64,000 nucleotides of DNA from Thermoplasmata archaeon. Lineage in GTDB: Archaea; Thermoplasmatota; Thermoplasmata; Lutacidiplasmatales; UBA184. Each line of letters begins with the position of its first letter. Within the stretch, counting starts at the first letter, position 1. Of this stretch, positions 50,613 through 57,865 are shown piece after piece. The notes below the pieces were generated by a model. The model was not told where the DNA came from. It was given only the letters and a program-made list of their open reading frames with translations, and did not search any database. The translations under genes and the position numbers were made by a program. The stretch lies in NCBI GenBank assembly GCA_021802125.1, contig JAKAAX010000007.1, forward strand, positions 72,983-136,982, given 5' to 3'.

Positions 50613-51137
50613 TCACGCGTGGACCGCCACGCGAGGCGCCTCGACCGGGGAGCGCGCCGCGGTGGCGGACGGTGCGGCCGGCCCGACGGGGGTCCCGACG
50701 ACCGGGGTCGCCGCGCGCACCGGGAGCTTCTCCAGCTCCTTGCCGAACTTCTCCATGTGCTGGGCGAACGGCTCCGCGCAGACGGTGCAGACCGCGGCCA
50801 TCTTCAGCCGGGCCGGCTCGTGACCGGCCTCCCGCATCATCTGCTGGGCGCGGGCGACGATGATCCCCGTCCGCTCCGAGCAGTTGGCGATCTTGCTGCA
50901 GTCGCTCCCGTCCGCCGCGATGAAGACCCCGTCGAACCCCTTCTCGAGGGCGTGGAGGATCCACCGGGGGTCGATCCCGCTCGAGCAGGGGACGGAGATC
51001 ACCCTCACGGCGGAGGAGTAGGTGACGTGCGCGCTACCCGCGAGGTCGACCCCGGGGTCGGAGACGTTGTTCGTCGAAAAGACCAGGATCTTCGGACCCC
51101 GGGAAGGACCGCGGTGCGCGGCCGCTGCGGCGGACAT
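50613..51137 (-). CDS. MvhD/FlpD-like electron-transfer protein with altered cysteines
   Basis: 174 residues. MvhD normally docks on HdrA and passes electrons through a [2Fe-2S] cluster. The fold is recognisable: ILVFSTNNVSDPGVDLAGSA, VRVISVPCSSGIDPRWILHAL, GFDGVFIAADGSDCSKIANC and ARLKMAAVCTVCAEPFAQ. The canonical C-C-x-W-C segment reads STNNVSD, and G-C-H-x-x-D-C-H reads ADGSDCSK. Two cysteines remain in place (VPCS, SDCS), and new ones appear (ANC, CTVC). Cluster content is therefore uncertain. A Pro/Ala-rich tail of about 40 residues follows. Confidence 0.8.
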   Translation of the reverse strand: MSAAAAAHRGPSRGPKILVFSTNNVSDPGVDLAGSAHVTYSSAVRVISVPCSSGIDPRWILHALEKGFDGVFIAADGSDCSKIANCSERTGIIVARAQQMMREAGHEPARLKMAAVCTVCAEPFAQHMEKFGKELEKLPVRAATPVVGTPVGPAAPSATAARSPVEAPRVAVHA

Positions 51138-51150
51138 GGGAGCCTCGGAC

Positions 51151-51405
51151 TCACTTCATCCTTCGGACGAAGATCCGCCAGAACCCGGCGTCTGCGACGG
51201 TGCCGAGGTACTCGTGGCCCACCTTCTTGGCCCACAGAGGGACGTCGGTGGCGGTCCCCTCGTCGGAGGAGATCACCTCCATCACGCCCCGGATCGGGAC
51301 CGAGGCCATGGCCCGCTTCGCTTCGAGCAACGGGCCGGGGCAGGCCATGCCCCGGGCGTCGACGACCTTGTCGGCTTTCTGCTGGCTCATCGCTTGTGCT
51401 TGCAT
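51151..51405 (-). CDS. tusA: TusA-family sulfur carrier protein
   Basis: 84 residues. The signature VVDARGMACPGPLLEAKRAM has the persulfide-accepting Cys22 in C-P-G-P. The rest matches the small two-layer TusA fold (GVMEVISSDEGTATDVPLWAKKVGHEYLG). TusA passes sulfane sulfur between DsrE-type proteins, Hdr-like complexes and thiolation enzymes. Its place between DsrE2 and MvhD/HdrA in one transcript points to the energy-metabolism version and not to tRNA thiolation. A GGGAGG site precedes the ATG. Confidence 0.92.
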   Translation of the reverse strand: MQAQAMSQQKADKVVDARGMACPGPLLEAKRAMASVPIRGVMEVISSDEGTATDVPLWAKKVGHEYLGTVADAGFWRIFVRRMK

Positions 51406-51438
51406 GTTCTGCCTCCCCTCGTTCTTCTCGTACGGACC

Positions 51439-51786
51439 CTAGTGAGGACCCCGCGCCTGCGTCGTCCCGCCGTGCCGCAGGGCCCGGCGGATCTGGGCGC
51501 AGCAGCCACGTAGGGCCGGGTTGGTCAGACGGTAGCGGACGGTCTGGCCCGTCCGCTCCGCCTGCACGATCCCCCGGTCGCGCATCACCCGCAGGTGCTG
51601 CGAGACGTTCGGGAGGGGGATCTCCAGGTTCCTCGCGATCTCGCTGACGCTCTCCCGCCGGCGTCCGAGCATCTCCACGATCATGAGCCGCTTGGGGTGC
51701 GCCATCGCCCGGAGCGTGTCGGCTTCCCGTTCGAAGACCTCCGCGGAAAAAGCTCCGCGACCCTCCGGCGGCCCACGCGTCATCAT
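51439..51786 (-). CDS. ArsR-type winged-helix regulator
   Basis: 115 residues. Winged helix with TLRAMAHPKRLMIVEMLGRR, SVSEIARNLEIPLPNVSQHLRVMRDRGIV and GQTVRYRLTNP, as in ArsR/SmtB repressors. No metal-site C-V-C in the recognition helix; instead adjacent Cys95-Cys96 (RGCCAQIRR) lie in the last helix and could sense persulfide, as cysteine pairs do in BigR/SqrR-type relatives. It is the second gene of the operon and probably represses it through the inverted repeat at 52395-52410. Two tandem ATGs (51786, 51783) are possible starts. Confidence 0.83.
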   Translation of the reverse strand: MMTRGPPEGRGAFSAEVFEREADTLRAMAHPKRLMIVEMLGRRRESVSEIARNLEIPLPNVSQHLRVMRDRGIVQAERTGQTVRYRLTNPALRGCCAQIRRALRHGGTTQARGPH

Positions 51787-51803
51787 CCCCCCCGTCCTCC
51801 GGC

Positions 51804-52370
51804 TCAGATGAACAGGCTGATCCGGCTGCGGTCGGCGGCGTCGATGAAGGACGCGACGTTGCCCAGGGTGATCCCCTCGATGAGCTCCTCCTTTCGGATG
51901 CCCATGAGGTCCATGGTCATCGTGCACGCGATCAGCTGGACGCCCTGCTCCTGGGCGGTCTTGACCAGGTGCGCGAGGGTGTCGACGTGCTTCTTGGCCA
52001 TCTCGCGCTTCATGAGGCGCGTGCCGAGCCCGGCCATGTTGAGCTCGGAGAGGTGGAGGTGGTCCACGCCCTTGGGCATCATCGCGCCGAACATGCTCTC
52101 CATCGTCGTCTTCTTCCGGGCGACGCGGACGGAGCCGTTGCGACGAAGGACGTTCAGTCCCCAGAACGTGAAGAACATGTGGACCGGAAGGTCCATGGCG
52201 GCCGCTCCGTTCGCGATGATGAAGGCGGCGAGCACCTTGTCGAGCTCGCCGGAGAAGACCACCATGGAGAGGCCTTCGACCTTGGGCTCTCCAGTGGCGG
52301 GCACGCTGGCCGCCTCGGCTCCGGTCGTGATCTCGTGGGGCAACACCGTCGGCAACGCTGCACTCGCCAT
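51804..52370 (-). CDS. dsrE2: DsrE2-type sulfurtransferase
   Basis: 188 residues, first gene of the operon. The DsrE/DsrF-like fold is clear: LSMVVFSGELDKVLAAFIIANGAA, VHMFFTFWGLNVLRR, and LIACTMTMDLMGIRKEEL with the persulfide-carrying Cys149, the DsrE2 signature. The central LGTRLMKREMAKKHVDTL helix is typical too. The membrane-anchor helices of some DsrE2 proteins are not obvious, only moderately hydrophobic strands. It should hand sulfur to or take it from TusA. GAGGAGG lies 4-5 nt before ATG 52370. Confidence 0.88.
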   Translation of the reverse strand: MASAALPTVLPHEITTGAEAASVPATGEPKVEGLSMVVFSGELDKVLAAFIIANGAAAMDLPVHMFFTFWGLNVLRRNGSVRVARKKTTMESMFGAMMPKGVDHLHLSELNMAGLGTRLMKREMAKKHVDTLAHLVKTAQEQGVQLIACTMTMDLMGIRKEELIEGITLGNVASFIDAADRSRISLFI

Positions 52371-52394
52371 TGTTCCTCCTCGCGCCTTGCGCAC

Positions 52395-52431
52395 TTGCAG
52401 GACAATGCAACCATCTCGTCGGGGTCTATAC
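52395..52431 (-). promoter_or_regulatory. Promoter and operator of the dsrE2-tusA-hdr operon
   Basis: Minus-strand CGTATAGA (52425-52431) is the TATA candidate and predicts a start site near 52402 with a leader of about 32 nt. TTGCA-N6-TGCAA (52395-52410) is a perfect inverted repeat lying on that start site, a position suited to repression. A partial TTGC copy at about 52387-52390 extends the pattern. Confidence 0.5.
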
Positions 52432-52707
52432 GCGGTTGGTGGAGCCGACTGCACGAGAGGCTCCGGCCCGCCTCGACCGGCCCCGACCGTAAGGGCCGGT
52501 CCGAGGGCTCCGTGGAGGCCCCCCTCTCGGAGCAGGGTGCTGCACAGGGGTAGGCAGGCTTTTGAGCGGCCTCTCGTAATTCCTGTCGGGAGGCCATAGA
52601 CGGTCCATGACAAGGCAAGGCACGTCGGTCCGAGTTGGCCGCGTGCTGACCGCCCTCCGGCCGCTCGACCGTCGACCGCTCCTCCTCCGTCACCTCTCGA
52701 GGATCGC
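52432..52707. other. Rest of the 338-bp gap before the zinc-ribbon gene
   Basis: Between the operon promoter and ATG 52708 no credible gene was found. AT-richer patches near 52558-52580 (CTTTTGAG, CTCGTAATTCC) may be promoter elements for the zinc-ribbon gene, but the spacing to ATG 52708 is too long for a leaderless start. Confidence 0.35.
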
Positions 52708-53745
52708 ATGAGCGACGGCGCGCGCAAGTGCCCCATCTGCGCCGCGCAGGTGCCCGCGGGAGCTGCTTCCTGTCCGATGTGCGCGACCCCCCTCTCGCCC
52801 GAGGGGACGCTCACGTCCGCCCCCGCGAGGGAGGAGGCTCCTCCTACGGTGGCGGGCGACGCGAGCTCGGCGCAGTCGGAGGACGACCGGCTGCTCGCGG
52901 AGCATCTCTCCCGATCGAAGGTGAGCGGCTCGACGGTGCGCTCCCGCTCCCACCAGCCCTCCGCCGCCCTGATGGCGAGGATGCAGCGCCTGCAGACCTG
53001 GCAGGCCAACGCGAAGGGACTGCGCGTGCTCGTGCCCACCCTTCCCGGATGGGCCGAGGGGGTCGCCGCCACTCCCGCGGAGGAGGAGCGCTGGGAGGAG
53101 GGCGTGCGCGGCCTGGAACGGACGGCCTACAAGGAGATCTCCTCGGCGCTCGACCTCTGGCAGCGCGAGAGCGGCAGCCGGCTCAACCGGCTCGAGGCCT
53201 ACGGGCTGCCCAGCCCCACCGAACGTCGGAGCCTGGAGGAGATCCAGCGCGCCCTGAAGGCCGGGGACCTGGACCGGGCGCTCGACCTCTATCAGAAGGT
53301 CGCGAACGTGGTGGTGATGAAGGAACGCAACTTGGATGACGCGATCGAGTCCGTCGAGGTCGTGAAGGTCCTCTCCTCCGACATGGAGGTCCTGGGGATC
53401 GAAGCCCCCTGGCACGACCCGGGCATCGCGCCACGTCTGGAGAGCGAGCTTCGGGCGGGCAAGGTCGCCGAGGCGCACCAGGAGGCGAGCGAGCTCCGCA
53501 AGAAGGCGCTCGACCTGGTGAGCTCGACGCTCCCCAGCCGGGTCAACGAGGCGGCCGAGCGTGTCGCCCAGGAGAAGGGTCAGGGCCAGGACGTCGGTCC
53601 GGAGGCCGCGCTCCTGGCGAAGGCGGCCCGGGCGCTGCGCCAGGGACGTTCCGAGGAGGCCCTCCGCGAGATGGTCCGCTTCCACAACCGCAAGACCCTC
53701 GACCCGTTCGCGATGGTCGAGGAATCCCTCAAGGGCGGGGGCTGA
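52708..53745 (+). CDS. Zinc-ribbon protein with long helical region
   Basis: 345 residues, function unknown. The N-terminus has a zinc ribbon, CPICAAQVPAGAASCPMC, followed by a disordered Ala/Ser/Pro segment (about 30-80). The remainder is almost entirely helical and charged, with TPR-like hairpins (IQRALKAGDLDRALDLYQKVANV, LESELRAGKVAEAHQEASELRKKA, LAKAARALRQGRSEEALREM). There is no membrane segment. It may be a scaffold. Divergent from the sulfur operon, so it could share regulation with it, but nothing in the protein suggests that. Confidence 0.65.
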   Translation: MSDGARKCPICAAQVPAGAASCPMCATPLSPEGTLTSAPAREEAPPTVAGDASSAQSEDDRLLAEHLSRSKVSGSTVRSRSHQPSAALMARMQRLQTWQANAKGLRVLVPTLPGWAEGVAATPAEEERWEEGVRGLERTAYKEISSALDLWQRESGSRLNRLEAYGLPSPTERRSLEEIQRALKAGDLDRALDLYQKVANVVVMKERNLDDAIESVEVVKVLSSDMEVLGIEAPWHDPGIAPRLESELRAGKVAEAHQEASELRKKALDLVSSTLPSRVNEAAERVAQEKGQGQDVGPEAALLAKAARALRQGRSEEALREMVRFHNRKTLDPFAMVEESLKGGG

Positions 53746-53755
53746 GGACCCGCTC

Positions 53756-53771
53756 GGGCCCTTCTGGGCCC
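53756..53771 (+). terminator. GGGCCC-TTCT-GGGCCC hairpin after zinc-ribbon gene
   Basis: Perfect 6-bp stem with a 4-nt loop, 10 nt after the stop codon. It belongs to the same small-hairpin class found after other genes in this window. Confidence 0.45.
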
Positions 53772-53864
53772 CGAAGGGACCGCGGGCGACAAGACGAGGC
53801 CTGGGGGACGGCGGACGACGAGCTCTTGAGGGAGGGCCTCCTCTCGCTCCGAGGGCGATCTCCC

Positions 53865-54344
53865 ATGAGCGTTGAATCCATCCGCTACCGCTTCCGCCAG
53901 AACTTCCAGGTCCCGGCTCGGGACGCGTTCGCCTGGTGCACCGACTTCGTCCCCGAGGACAAGGCGCTCCTTTCTCCGGACGTCCGCCGCACGGTGCGAA
54001 AGATCGCCCCGAACGCGCTGATCCTCAAGGACGTGCGGAAGACCAAGCGTGGCCGGGTCGAGATCTCCCGCCTCGTGCGGATCGACCCCGACACCCTCTC
54101 GTGGACCAACACGCACATCACCGGGCCCTTCGTCCACTCCCAGTTCTGGTACCAGGTCCTCCCGGACGGGCCCCGACGCTCCCATCTGGAGTTCAGAGGG
54201 CTCCGCCTGGCGCGCTATCCCCGCCGCCTCACGAGCCAGCAGCTCGCGCGGGCCGCGGAGGAGGAGCGGCGGGGGGACCAGAAGCTCTGGAGGGTCCGCC
54301 TCGCCCCCGCGCTCCACGCGGACCTCAAGGCCTCCCGCCGATAG
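53865..54344 (+). CDS. SRPBCC/START-like domain protein
   Basis: 159 residues, cytoplasmic. The pattern YRFRQNFQVPARDAFAWCTDF at the start and the alternating strands HLEFRGLRLARYP, followed by a C-terminal amphipathic helix, resemble the SRPBCC ligand-binding fold (polyketide cyclase/START-like). Ligand unknown. ATG 53865 fits the beginning of the domain; a TTG 13 codons upstream would add Arg/Leu-rich residues unlike the family. GAGGG-type purines precede the start weakly. It is convergent with the GNAT gene. Confidence 0.62.
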   Translation: MSVESIRYRFRQNFQVPARDAFAWCTDFVPEDKALLSPDVRRTVRKIAPNALILKDVRKTKRGRVEISRLVRIDPDTLSWTNTHITGPFVHSQFWYQVLPDGPRRSHLEFRGLRLARYPRRLTSQQLARAAEEERRGDQKLWRVRLAPALHADLKASRR

Positions 54345-54452
54345 GCGCGCGGCCGCAGTCCCGCGCGAGAGCGGGCGACCGGGCGGGCGAGCGAGCGAGC
54401 GCCCGCGCCCTCGTGGTGGGGGAAGGAAGAGCCTAGGGCCGTCCAGGGGTCC

Positions 54453-55043
54453 TCAGAGGACCCGTTCCAGGACGTGGACGTCCTGGTTCCAGAAGTGGCG
54501 GTGGAGCTCCCCGCACGGCTTGAACCCGAGCTTCTGGAAGAGATGGATCGCGCCCTCGAAGATCTCGAGGGTCTCCGCCCAGATCGAGTTGGCGTTCGAC
54601 CGCCGGGACCACTCGATCGCGGCGTTCACGAGGGAGGTGCCCACGTCGAGCCGCCGGGACTCCGGGTCCACGGCGAGGTGCTCGATCTGCACCGCCCCGT
54701 CGTTCGGGGTGCAGGCGACGATCCCGACGAGCTTCTTGTCGCGTCGGGCGGCGAAGTAGGTCACGCCCTCCATCCAGCTGGTGAACTCGAGGGGCGACGG
54801 CTCCCAGGTCTTGATGAGCTCGTCGGGCAGCTTGCCCTTGAACTCGTCCCAGACGCGCTTGTAGAGGGCGCAGACGTCAGGGATGTCGGTGTGCGTCGCT
54901 TGAGTGACCATCACCACCGAAGGCGTCGCCGACGACGACGCGGCGGACGAGGGCTTCACGCTAGACTTGTCCCCGGCCAAGGTTGTTTCTTTCCCGGTGG
55001 TGGCAGAAGTTCCCCGTGGATCCGATTTGTTGAGGCCGGCCAT
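54453..55043 (-). CDS. GNAT-family N-acetyltransferase
   Basis: 196 residues. The GNAT core spans about 45-190: TQATHTDIPDVCALYKRVW, YFAARRDKKLVGIVACT, VQIEHLAVDPESRRLDVGTSLVNAAIEW (acetyl-CoA loop, R-x-x-D-V-G-x in place of Q/R-x-x-G-x-G/A), and AIHLFQKLGFKPCGE. The first 43 residues are Ser/Thr/Lys-rich and disordered, so a start at the internal ATG preceding VTQATHTDI is possible. GTAAGT about 26 nt before ATG 55043 could be a promoter, but that ATG also lies only 26 nt after the PQQ protein stop, so read-through is likely. Confidence 0.8.
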   Translation of the reverse strand: MAGLNKSDPRGTSATTGKETTLAGDKSSVKPSSAASSSATPSVVMVTQATHTDIPDVCALYKRVWDEFKGKLPDELIKTWEPSPLEFTSWMEGVTYFAARRDKKLVGIVACTPNDGAVQIEHLAVDPESRRLDVGTSLVNAAIEWSRRSNANSIWAETLEIFEGAIHLFQKLGFKPCGELHRHFWNQDVHVLERVL

Positions 55044-55069
55044 TTCAGTAGACTTGGATCTTCCACGAC

Positions 55070-57865
55070 TTACGGCGAACCTTCCGTCGTCTTCGGACCC
55101 TTCTCGACATCCGGGGTATTCTCCTCGGAGTTCTTGAGCGTTTCCTTTCCGGCCCGTCTCCGCTCGAGCAGTTCCCCCAGACGCCCTCCGGGGCCCTCTG
55201 GCTCCTCGTCCTCGGCCTCCGGGGCCGCCTCGAACGTGTCCTCGGGCGGGGAGGAGCTCTCTCCGAGGGGCTCTCCGCCCTCGCCGGTGGTGAGCGCGGC
55301 CTCCTCGACCGGGGCGCCTTCCTCCTCGGAGGCGGGGGTCGCCGGCTGGAGCAGGGCGCGGGCGCGGTCCTCCGAGATCCCCTCCGAGGTGTCCTCCTCC
55401 TCGTCCTCTCCCGACCCGCCTTCCTCGCCCTCGGTGAGCGCGCGGAGCCGCCGGGCCCGCATCCCGATGAGGAAGATGCCGACCACGAGGAGGACCAGGA
55501 CGACCGCGGTGATGGCCGCGATCTGGAGCGTCGAGAGCTGCAGCGGGTTCCTCGAGGGCGGATAGAGGGTGAAGTTGAGGAGGGTGACCTTCCCCGAGGT
55601 GATGGTGACCGAGTTGTCGTACCGCTGGTAGCCCGAGGCGGTGGCGTTCACCCAGTAGGTCCCCGGGACGAGCGTGATCCTGACCGAGCCGTTGCCCGTC
55701 GGAACGGTGGTCGCGACCCCGTTCACGGTGAGCGCGAGGGAGCCGAGCGCGGCGGCGGGGCTCACGTTCACCACGAGGACCCCAGGAGCGTAGTACGGAG
55801 CGCCGCTCACCACGTTCGAGAAGGGCCCCGTCCCGAGCGCGGTCGTCGCCGCGACCTCCGCGTAGACCTGGGTCCCGTCCGGGGAGGACTCGACCCAGGA
55901 GCTCACCGCGCCCAACGTGACGTTCTGGTGGACCCAGGTGGAGGAGTTCCAGGCCTCCACGACGTACCCGATCACGGGGAACCCGCCGTTCGTCGAGGGC
56001 GGGGACCAGAGGAGGGTGAAGGTGTGCTCGCCCAGGGCCACGTGGACCCCCGTGGGGGCCGAAGGCAGCGCCCCGGGGGTCGCGACGGCGGTGGCGTTCG
56101 CCCCCGGCCCCTCGGCGTTCACGGCCTCCACGACGGTGGTGTAGGCGAGGCCGTTGGTGACGGGCGAGATGGTGTACTGGAGCGTCGTCGGCGGGACGGT
56201 GGTGGAGAGGAAGGTCCCTCCCGAGGAGGGGGCCCAGAAGATCGCGTACTGCGTGAGCGAGACCCCGCCGGTGGAGGAGGGGGCCTTCCACGAGAGGGCG
56301 ATCGTGGCGTTGGACGGGACGGCCACGAGGTTGTTGGGCGCCGTCGGGACCGTCGTGCCCACCGCGTAGACCGTGCCGTCGTTGGCCCCGAAGTAGATGG
56401 CCGAGCTCGTGATCGCGAGGGCGGCCACGATGGCCCCCGTGGGCGAGGGGATCGTCGCGAGCGTTTGGCCCTGGTTCGCCGCCGAGAGCTCCAGGAGCTC
56501 TCCCCCGCCGCTCCCTCCGGCCCCGGCCCCCGGCATGCCCACCAGGAGCGTGCCGGAAGCGTCCAGGACGCTCGAGGAGATCGTGTTGGTGTTGCCCGTC
56601 CAGGGCTGGACGGACCAGAGCGCGGCTCCCGTGGAGGGGTCGAAGGCGGCCACGTGGCCCGTCTCGGTGCCCACGACGAGCGCGGTCGGGGTGAACACCG
56701 GGGTGGACTGGGAGACCCCGAAGGTGAGGGGGACGCTGAAGAACGGACGGCCCCCGCCCGAGGTGCCCGTCGCCTCGTAGAGGGCGACCAGGTCCCCCGT
56801 CAAGGTGGAGGTCGAAGCGAAGACGTAGACGTAGGTCTTGGCGGACGCACCGGTCCCCAGCGTCCCGATCACCGGGGACGACGCGATCGCGGTCGCCCCG
56901 CCGAGGGAGTAGCTCCAGGAAAGCGTTCCCGTCGAGATCTGCACGGCGAGCACCCCGCCGGTGGTGTTGGCCACGAACACGAGGTCGGCCGCCGGGTCCG
57001 CGGCGGGCGAGGCCAGGAGGTTGCCCACGCGCAGATGCCAGAGGGTGGCACCGGAGGCCAGGTCGAACTCGCAGAGGGAGGGCACGCCTCCCGCGGAGCA
57101 GGGCGCGATGACGTTCGCCCCGAGGGGGAGAGGGCTCGAGCCCAAGTCGGGTGTCCCGAGCGCGATGAGCCCCGCCTGGGCCCCGGTGGTCGCGTTGAGC
57201 TCGTAGAGGGTCCCGTCCGAGCCGGCGACCAGGAGCAGCCCGCGGTCCAGCGCCGGGGCCGAGTCCAGAGAGCCGTTCGTCGTGTAGTGCCAGACGATCG
57301 CACCGGTCCTCGCATCCAGGGCGTAGACCGTGTGGTCCGCGCTCGGGACGTAGATCATGTTCCCGGAGGTCACGATCCCTCCGGCGATGGAAGAGGAGCC
57401 GGTGCCGGGGGCGGGGAGGGTCGTCGACCAGGCCACGTTCGTGGTCGGAGGAGGAGCGTCAGGGGAGGTGCCCTGTCGGGCGAGGTTCCCTTGGAAGAGC
57501 AGCCATCCGTCCGAGGGAGGGAGGATGGAGGGAGTGGCGAGGGCGGGCGAGGCGGCTCCCGCCGTCCTGGCCGCCGCCGGCGAGACGACGGATGCGGTGG
57601 GGAGAGCGACCGAGGCCGAGGTCGAGGCCGACCCCGTCCCGAGGGCTCCCGTTCCGGAAGCATGGTACGCCGCCGAGGAGGCGGGCGTCGCGAGGGCGGT
57701 GGGGAGGAGCAGGAAGAGAGCGAGCGCGCAGAGGAGGACGGTCCACCACCGGGAGGAGAGCTCCCCCGACGTCGCTGCGGCGGCCGCGGTCCCGGTCAAT
57801 GCTCGATCGACGAGAGGAGGAGAGGCTCCCCGTAAAGGCTTACCGCCCAGGGGAACGGCGCTCAC
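55070..57865 (-). CDS. Exported PQQ-propeller/FN3/PEGA surface protein with acidic cytoplasmic tail
   Basis: About 931 residues. A membrane or signal helix (WWTVLLCALALFLLLPTALA, about 42-62) precedes a PQQ-like propeller (about 115-520; repeated VYALDARTGAIVWHY, LYELNATTGA, VAAFDPSTGAALWSV). Two FN3 domains follow (about 525-715), then a PEGA-like domain (LVVNVSPAAALGSLALTVNG to YWVNATASGYQRYDNS), a membrane helix (about 781-802, LQIAAITAVVLVLLVVGIFL) and a 125-residue strongly acidic tail. The start may be GTG 57865, overlapping the asnS stop as GTGA, or TTG 57799 just before the hydrophobic segment. The acidic tail hints at intracellular signalling or anchoring. Confidence 0.8.
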   Translation of the reverse strand: MSAVPLGGKPLRGASPPLVDRALTGTAAAAATSGELSSRWWTVLLCALALFLLLPTALATPASSAAYHASGTGALGTGSASTSASVALPTASVVSPAAARTAGAASPALATPSILPPSDGWLLFQGNLARQGTSPDAPPPTTNVAWSTTLPAPGTGSSSIAGGIVTSGNMIYVPSADHTVYALDARTGAIVWHYTTNGSLDSAPALDRGLLLVAGSDGTLYELNATTGAQAGLIALGTPDLGSSPLPLGANVIAPCSAGGVPSLCEFDLASGATLWHLRVGNLLASPAADPAADLVFVANTTGGVLAVQISTGTLSWSYSLGGATAIASSPVIGTLGTGASAKTYVYVFASTSTLTGDLVALYEATGTSGGGRPFFSVPLTFGVSQSTPVFTPTALVVGTETGHVAAFDPSTGAALWSVQPWTGNTNTISSSVLDASGTLLVGMPGAGAGGSGGGELLELSAANQGQTLATIPSPTGAIVAALAITSSAIYFGANDGTVYAVGTTVPTAPNNLVAVPSNATIALSWKAPSSTGGVSLTQYAIFWAPSSGGTFLSTTVPPTTLQYTISPVTNGLAYTTVVEAVNAEGPGANATAVATPGALPSAPTGVHVALGEHTFTLLWSPPSTNGGFPVIGYVVEAWNSSTWVHQNVTLGAVSSWVESSPDGTQVYAEVAATTALGTGPFSNVVSGAPYYAPGVLVVNVSPAAALGSLALTVNGVATTVPTGNGSVRITLVPGTYWVNATASGYQRYDNSVTITSGKVTLLNFTLYPPSRNPLQLSTLQIAAITAVVLVLLVVGIFLIGMRARRLRALTEGEEGGSGEDEEEDTSEGISEDRARALLQPATPASEEEGAPVEEAALTTGEGGEPLGESSSPPEDTFEAAPEAEDEEPEGPGGRLGELLERRRAGKETLKNSEENTPDVEKGPKTTEGSP

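Noticed and set aside
54453..56291. 612-codon frame containing the GNAT domain at its end
   Set aside because: Everything before codon 416 overlaps the PQQ surface protein gene in another frame; only the terminal 196 residues are a real protein.
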